From contig CAKMZU010000118.1 of the NCBI GenBank assembly GCA_929200485.1, positions 1 through 9,796 of the forward strand: a stretch of DNA of 9,796 bases. The letters are read 5' to 3'. Positions 8,203-9,796 of the stretch are shown here, piece after piece. Source of the stretch: an uncultured Gammaproteobacteria bacterium (GTDB taxonomy: Bacteria; Pseudomonadota; Gammaproteobacteria; Pseudomonadales; DT-91). Below the pieces are notes generated by a model that did no database searches, had not been told where the DNA came from, and saw only the letters and a list, made by a program, of their open reading frames with translations. Every line of letters begins with the position of its first letter. Position 1 is the first letter of the stretch. A program made the position numbers and the translations under genes.

Positions 8203-9796
8203 ATGTTTAGTGTTGATGCAGTGATCAGTGAAAAACTGCCAAATTTTTCAAGCAAACACCCGGTTTTAAATAAAACGCTCTGTAATCTGCTCAAATATTT
8301 GCTGCATGAAATGGAATTTCGGCAGTTCGAAGCCCGTTATCCGCACCTTGAAGGCTTTGATTTCGTTGAGCAGGCGTTAGAATATTTTGATTTTGGTTAC
8401 CGACTGTTTGATCGAGAGATTGAACGTTTGCCAAGGCAGGGGCGGGTGGTCATCGTTGCGAATCATCCCATTGGCAGTTTAGATGGACTGGCGCTGCTGA
8501 AAATGGTTGGTGAGCATCGGCGTGATGTCAAAGTCGTTGCGAATGATTTGCTTTATGCCATTAAACCACTGCGTTCACTTTTGTTGCCCGTTGATAATCT
8601 CTCCAATAAAACACGCAAAGAGAATATTAAACAAATCCGCAATCATCTCAATAACGAGGGCGCAATAATCATTTTCCCAGCCGGAGAAGTGTCTCGAATG
8701 AGTCCATCCGGCATCCGCGATGGTAAGTGGGATAAAGGTTTTCTTCGTTTTGCTGAAGCAACTAACTCGCCTGTTTTGCCTTTGCATGTTAATGGGCGCA
8801 ATTCGTTATTCTTTTATGCGTTGTCGATACTCTCCAAGCCCTTGTCAGGAATTTGGCTGGTTAGAGAAATGTTTAAGCAGGCAAGTGCGCATGTTGATCT
8901 AAGCATTGGCTACCCCATCAGTACTGAACAGGTTAAAGAACTTGGGGTTAATCTTGATGCCAGGGCGCGTTTTTTCCGTAAACTGGTGTACCGTTTAGGT
9001 AAGGGAAAGATAAAGCCTGAGTTCAAACCTTCCGCTGTTTTGGTTGCCAATGCTGAAGATCGACAATTGTTAAAACAGGAAATAATGCGTTGTGAATGTT
9101 TAGGTGAAACCTCAGATAATAAAAAGATTTATCTTTATCAGTATCAAACCAATTCCATCATTATGCGTGAGATTGGCAGGCTTCGCGAGATGACTTTTCG
9201 TACGGTAAATGAAGGCTCAGGTAAGCGCCGTGATATTGATCGTTATGATCATTATTATGATCATGTAATTCTGTGGGATGATAATGATCTGGAAATTGTT
9301 GGGGCGTATCGAATGATGCGCACGCAAGGATTAAATTCTGACAGAGTCAATAATGAATCAGCACAGCTCTATACTCAGACCTTGTTTGATTATGATTTAT
9401 CCCATGAAAAATTCTCAAAAGCATTAGAGCTTGGGCGAAGTTTTGTTCAGCCAAAATACTGGGGGAAAAGAAGCTTAGACTATCTTTGGTACGGCATTGG
9501 TTCTTATTTAAATAAATACCCTGATATTCAAATTTTATTTGGCCCTGTGAGCTTAAGTGCGGCCTATTCTTCTCAGGCTAAAGCAGCATTAGTGTATTTC
9601 TATGACCATTTTTTTGGAGCTAATTCGCCTTTAGTGAATCCTGTTACTCCCTTTATATTGAGTGACGATAAGAAAAGCCAATTAGCCCTTGAGTTTGGCA
9701 GATTCGAGTCAGTACAAGAGGCTTTTGTAGAATTAAAATCGCGCCTAGCTAAGGGTGGAGAATCAGTGCCAACGCTTTTTAAGCAATACGCAGAAA
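8203..9796 (+). CDS. Bifunctional acyltransferase, PlsC-like plus GNAT/OlsB-like (OlsF-like), 3' partial
   Basis: The frame opens at ATG 8203, preceded by AAGGAAG (8192-8198), and is still open at the window edge after 531 codons. The N-terminal half is a lysophospholipid acyltransferase-like domain. It has the catalytic block ANHPIGSLDG (H88, D94) and the acceptor block IIFPAGEVSR (157-165). The C-terminal half, from about residue 300, has features of acyl-ACP-dependent GNAT N-acyltransferases of the OlsB/hemolysin-like group: REIGRLREMTFR, RYDHYYDHVILWD (347-359), IVGAYRMM and ALELGRSFVQPKYW (407-420). This two-domain order is that of OlsF, a single-protein ornithine-lipid synthase in some proteobacteria and Bacteroidetes, which would act at the inner membrane. 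The amino-acid substrate cannot be read from sequence, so glycine, glutamine or ornithine lipids remain possible. It is separated from the upstream genes by the inverted-repeat region and probably has its own promoter. Confidence 0.88.
   Translation, partial: MFSVDAVISEKLPNFSSKHPVLNKTLCNLLKYLLHEMEFRQFEARYPHLEGFDFVEQALEYFDFGYRLFDREIERLPRQGRVVIVANHPIGSLDGLALLKMVGEHRRDVKVVANDLLYAIKPLRSLLLPVDNLSNKTRKENIKQIRNHLNNEGAIIIFPAGEVSRMSPSGIRDGKWDKGFLRFAEATNSPVLPLHVNGRNSLFFYALSILSKPLSGIWLVREMFKQASAHVDLSIGYPISTEQVKELGVNLDARARFFRKLVYRLGKGKIKPEFKPSAVLVANAEDRQLLKQEIMRCECLGETSDNKKIYLYQYQTNSIIMREIGRLREMTFRTVNEGSGKRRDIDRYDHYYDHVILWDDNDLEIVGAYRMMRTQGLNSDRVNNESAQLYTQTLFDYDLSHEKFSKALELGRSFVQPKYWGKRSLDYLWYGIGSYLNKYPDIQILFGPVSLSAAYSSQAKAALVYFYDHFFGANSPLVNPVTPFILSDDKKSQLALEFGRFESVQEAFVELKSRLAKGGESVPTLFKQYAE

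Noticed and set aside
8575..8902. Short open frames on both strands within the acyltransferase gene
   Set aside because: They lie inside the continuous acyltransferase frame, which has clear domain motifs on either side.

Overview
The window reads as chromosomal DNA from a moderately AT-rich gammaproteobacterium. The evidence is the overlapping queA-tgt pair, a full-length DbpA-type helicase, a DUF1289 protein and an E. coli-like tRNA-Leu. I cannot name the genus. Most of the window is housekeeping sequence. The outstanding item is a tRNA-Leu gene on the minus strand that is split by a group I intron.

Layout: 1-109 holds the apparent tail of an upstream gene. 175-1251 encodes an exported, cysteine-containing protein of unknown function. 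1314-2553 is a DUF1343/NamZ-type peptidoglycan hexosaminidase gene broken by one apparent extra G at 1809-1810. On the minus strand, 2578-2958 is tRNA-Leu with anticodon CAA. Its exons (33 and 54 nt) are separated by a 294-nt ORF-less group I intron at 2632-2925. A near-consensus promoter with a GC-rich discriminator lies upstream of it. 3108-3635 encodes a second small exported protein of unknown function.

From 3636 there is a promoter followed by queA and tgt, two steps of queuosine tRNA modification, overlapping by ATGA. Then, on the same strand and closely spaced, come dbpA (50S ribosomal subunit assembly helicase), a short YqfO/NIF3-C-like protein and a DUF1289 protein. This set may be co-transcribed because I see no convincing terminator between the genes. 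Translation and ribosome functions dominate it. A four-copy 13-bp tandem repeat lies in the leader of the YqfO-like gene.

The gap 7899-8202 carries a pair of 36-nt imperfect inverted repeats enclosing 103 nt, which could be a MITE-like element or a structured RNA. The window ends inside a large bifunctional acyltransferase gene, with an N-terminal PlsC-like domain and a C-terminal GNAT/OlsB-like domain. It resembles the OlsF type of ornithine-lipid synthase, although its substrate is not proven.

The intron call rests on several signals that agree. These are the canonical P, Q, R and S core elements, an internal guide sequence that pairs with the 5' exon through the expected U.G pair, a P10 pairing with the 3' exon, and a terminal G. 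The two exons join into a normal tRNA-Leu(CAA) cloverleaf.
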